From Pseudomonadota bacterium (GTDB taxonomy: Bacteria; Cyanobacteriota; Vampirovibrionia; Obscuribacterales; Obscuribacteraceae), in NCBI GenBank assembly GCA_021325555.1, contig JAJPGY010000008.1:1-64000 (forward strand): a DNA stretch of 64,000 bases. The letters are read 5' to 3'. Below the pieces are notes generated by a model, which was not told where the DNA came from, ran no database searches, and worked only from the letters and a program-made list of their open reading frames with translations. Position numbers and translations under genes: made by a program. Positions within the stretch are counted from its first letter, which is position 1; the number at the start of each line of letters is the position of its first letter. Below are positions 62,712 to 64,000 of this stretch, in pieces.

Positions 62712-63284
62712 ATGAAGATCCTGCTTGTGGAAGATATGGCGGGCTTCGGCCTGCCGATCAAGGAGGAGCTCGAGGCGAGCGGGCACACCGTGACCTGGAT
62801 CATCGGAGCGCAGCGCCTCCAGCCTGACCGAATCACCGGCATCCTGGCGAGCAAAAACGCCAGGCCGATGGAAGACAGCTGGGGCGGCGACCCGACCAGG
62901 TTAATCGAAATCGACTTGAGCGGCTTCGAGCTTGCTTTCGTCGACGGTGGGCTGATCGGACCGATCCACGACGGGTCGGCGATCGTACCGACGCTCGTGG
63001 CGCGCGGCATCGTCTGTTGCGCCATCACGGGCGGCGCCGCCGGCAATCATCTCCTGCTCGATGCAGGTGCTCAGTTCGGCATGCCGAAGGAGCTCGTCCT
63101 GCTTGCCCTGCGCACGGGTGCCTTTGCGCCCCGCGCGGCAGTCTCTCACCGAAAGCGCGCCGGCCAGCGGCTTGCACGCTGGGTCGCCCGCACGCATAGG
63201 GAGCGAGAACAGGCAAACAGGCAAGGGCGGCACTTCGACACCGGCTTCGCCTGCCTGAGTCCGGAGAAGGAAGGACGGCGGTGA
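62712..63284 (+). CDS. Receiver-like domain protein (degenerate)
   Basis: 190 residues, ATG at 62712 after GAAAGGAGGGG. It begins like a response regulator (MKILLVEDMAGFGLPIKEELEASGHTV) and keeps a candidate acceptor Asp in FELAFVDGGLIG and a Thr-Gly-Gly in VCCAITGGAAG, but the spacing is longer than in a standard receiver and the Lys is not evident. The last ~60 residues are basic and disordered-looking (RKRAGQRLARWVARTHRERE). No output domain. May be a phosphorylation-independent relative. Confidence 0.6.
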   Translation: MKILLVEDMAGFGLPIKEELEASGHTVTWIIGAQRLQPDRITGILASKNARPMEDSWGGDPTRLIEIDLSGFELAFVDGGLIGPIHDGSAIVPTLVARGIVCCAITGGAAGNHLLLDAGAQFGMPKELVLLALRTGAFAPRAAVSHRKRAGQRLARWVARTHREREQANRQGRHFDTGFACLSPEKEGRR

Positions 63285-63303
63285 TGCCTGCCGGGGCATG
63301 ATG

Positions 63304-63360
63304 GACCTTCTGGTCAGCTCATGAGGGAACGCTCCTGCGTGAGTTGACCAGAGGGTCTTT
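63304..63360 (+). terminator. Terminator after the receiver-like gene
   Basis: GACC-tt-CTGGTCA-g-CTCA pairs with TGAG-t-TGACCAG-ag-GGTC and is followed by TTT. Confidence 0.7.
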
Positions 63361-63542
63361 CATCATCGCCCCGCGGCAGGTCGCCTCGAACCATCAGGCG
63401 CGCGTCTGCGCGCGATTTTATTCAAACGGGACCCGCCGCACACTACGGAGACGCAATCTTCGTGGTGCGCGGCTGAGCAGCGTTTATCTCATCACATTCC
63501 GAAACCCCCGCGTTATGCGGGAAACGAAAGGAGAACTTCTCT

Positions 63543-63857
63543 ATGATGCTCGATATTCCAACCAACGTCACGCGTGAGGACGCCGAGCGGCTGGTGACGG
63601 CCGCGGAGACCCGCATCGCCGACCTCGAGTCGCGATTCGGCAAGGACGCCTTCAACGCTCGACTGGCCAAGGTTCGCAGCAACGGCCGGGACGACAACGA
63701 CCCGTCCAGCTATATGAACCAGGCACGCATGTTCGCCCTCAGCGCCCGCCAGCTCTTCGGGGCCCGCTCGTTCGGCGAAGCTGTCTACCAGGCCCGCCAG
63801 TCCACGCTCAAGGCCATCCAGGCCGAGGGCGCGGCCCGGGCGGCGTTCGGCAAGTAA
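63543..63857 (+). CDS. Hypothetical helical protein
   Basis: 104 residues; ATG pair at 63543/63546 after GAAAGGAGAA. Charged helices throughout (TREDAERLVTAAETRIADLE, YMNQARMFALSARQLFGARS, AVYQARQSTLKAIQAEGAA). No motif recognised. Own terminator downstream. Confidence 0.65.
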   Translation: MMLDIPTNVTREDAERLVTAAETRIADLESRFGKDAFNARLAKVRSNGRDDNDPSSYMNQARMFALSARQLFGARSFGEAVYQARQSTLKAIQAEGAARAAFGK

Positions 63858-63918
63858 GAATCACGACGCCGGTGGCACCGCAGACGGCGCGGCAATCCGG
63901 CAATTCACATTCGCCTGC

Positions 63919-63958
63919 AACGGCCGGCAGCCGCAAGCTGCCGGCCGTTCCGGCTTTT
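63919..63958 (+). terminator. Rho-independent terminator
   Basis: AACGGCCGGCAGC (63919-63931) pairs with GCTGCCGGCCGTT (63937-63949), then CCGGCTTTT. Confidence 0.85.
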
Positions 63959-63977
63959 ACACGAAGGGAGAAGTAAC

Positions 63978-64000
63978 ATGTTGCTCAATGAGCATCTCGC
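63978..64000 (+). CDS. Start of a further gene (partial)
   Basis: ATG at 63978 preceded by AAGGGAGAAG; seven residues (MLLNEHL) are visible before the window ends. Nothing can be said about function. Confidence 0.5.

Noticed and set aside
62712..63284. Standard response regulator
   Set aside because: Only the N-terminal strand matches; the acceptor Asp spacing and the Lys of a normal receiver are not found.
1..64000. tRNA, rRNA or prophage structural genes
   Set aside because: No cloverleaf-like sequence, rRNA segment, terminase, portal, capsid or tail gene was recognised.

Overview
The window is about 60% GC bacterial chromosome (or a very large replicon). No rRNA or tRNA gene was seen, so the host cannot be placed firmly. 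A TPR protein running into a matrixin-like protease domain (1-1074), a YD/RHS-like protein (28560-29396), a clade II (Sec-type) nitrous oxide reductase cluster and many small secreted or membrane orphans would fit the Obscuribacterales (Melainabacteria / Vampirovibrionia). That is inference and low confidence. Starts are mostly ATG with a clear AAGGAG or GGAGG site; a few are GTG or TTG.

Region by region. 1-6 kb: the TPR protein on the minus strand, then a plus-strand run of two paralogous HExxH proteins, a hotdog thioesterase, a DUF2252 protein and an MFS exporter. 6.3-10.2 kb: a MocR/GabR-type regulator and small orphan proteins. 10.4-14.7 kb: a minus-strand group of four genes built around a two-HKD phospholipase D-like protein whose neighbours I do not recognise. 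15.7-20.1 kb: small membrane proteins, HtpX, a P-loop kinase and a tyrosine recombinase with repeated sites on both sides. 20.6-26.3 kb: a patatin-like phospholipase, then a 4 kb segment bounded by two ~250-bp direct repeats that holds an intact GH130 mannoside phosphorylase-like gene and two broken transposases (IS701-like and IS1380-like). 27.4-29.4 kb: a Rieske oxygenase and the YD-like protein. 29.6-35.9 kb: nosZ, a NosB-like/NosL fusion, nosD, nosF, nosY and a small cytochrome c. 36-39 kb: small orphans including an RHH-like/HigA-N-like pair and a beta-propeller protein. 39.4-50.1 kb: TPR protein, seven-domain hybrid histidine kinase, potassium channel, Xaa-Pro aminopeptidase, NupC-type nucleoside transporter and a double-domain M16 protease. 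50.8-57.5 kb: aminotransferase, ClpB-D2-like AAA+ protein, a second patatin gene cut by an in-frame TAA, an M28 peptidase remnant coupled to a DUF962 gene, and a GH125 alpha-mannosidase remnant. 57.6-64 kb: secreted, membrane and repeat proteins of unknown function.

How it fits together. The nos cluster is a coherent N2O-respiration module: reductase, copper and maturation proteins, ABC transporter and an electron-donor cytochrome. GH130 (intact) and GH125 (dead) both act on mannosides, which suggests a mannan-degrading capacity that is partly decayed. Two patatins, a PLD protein, several HExxH or M16 proteases and a ClpB-like ATPase give a high density of lipid- and protein-cleaving enzymes, but I cannot assign them to a named defence or toxin system.

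Sequence structure beyond genes is notable. A recurring intergenic palindrome, GTGAAC-N6-GTTCAC, occurs six times. GC-rich perfect hairpins sit between most neighbouring genes. A 15-18 bp sequence is repeated around the tyrosine recombinase. A 17-bp palindrome resembling a repressor operator lies just before a small membrane gene. Four genes (patatin 2, M28, GH125 and the IS701 transposase) carry clear inactivating lesions.
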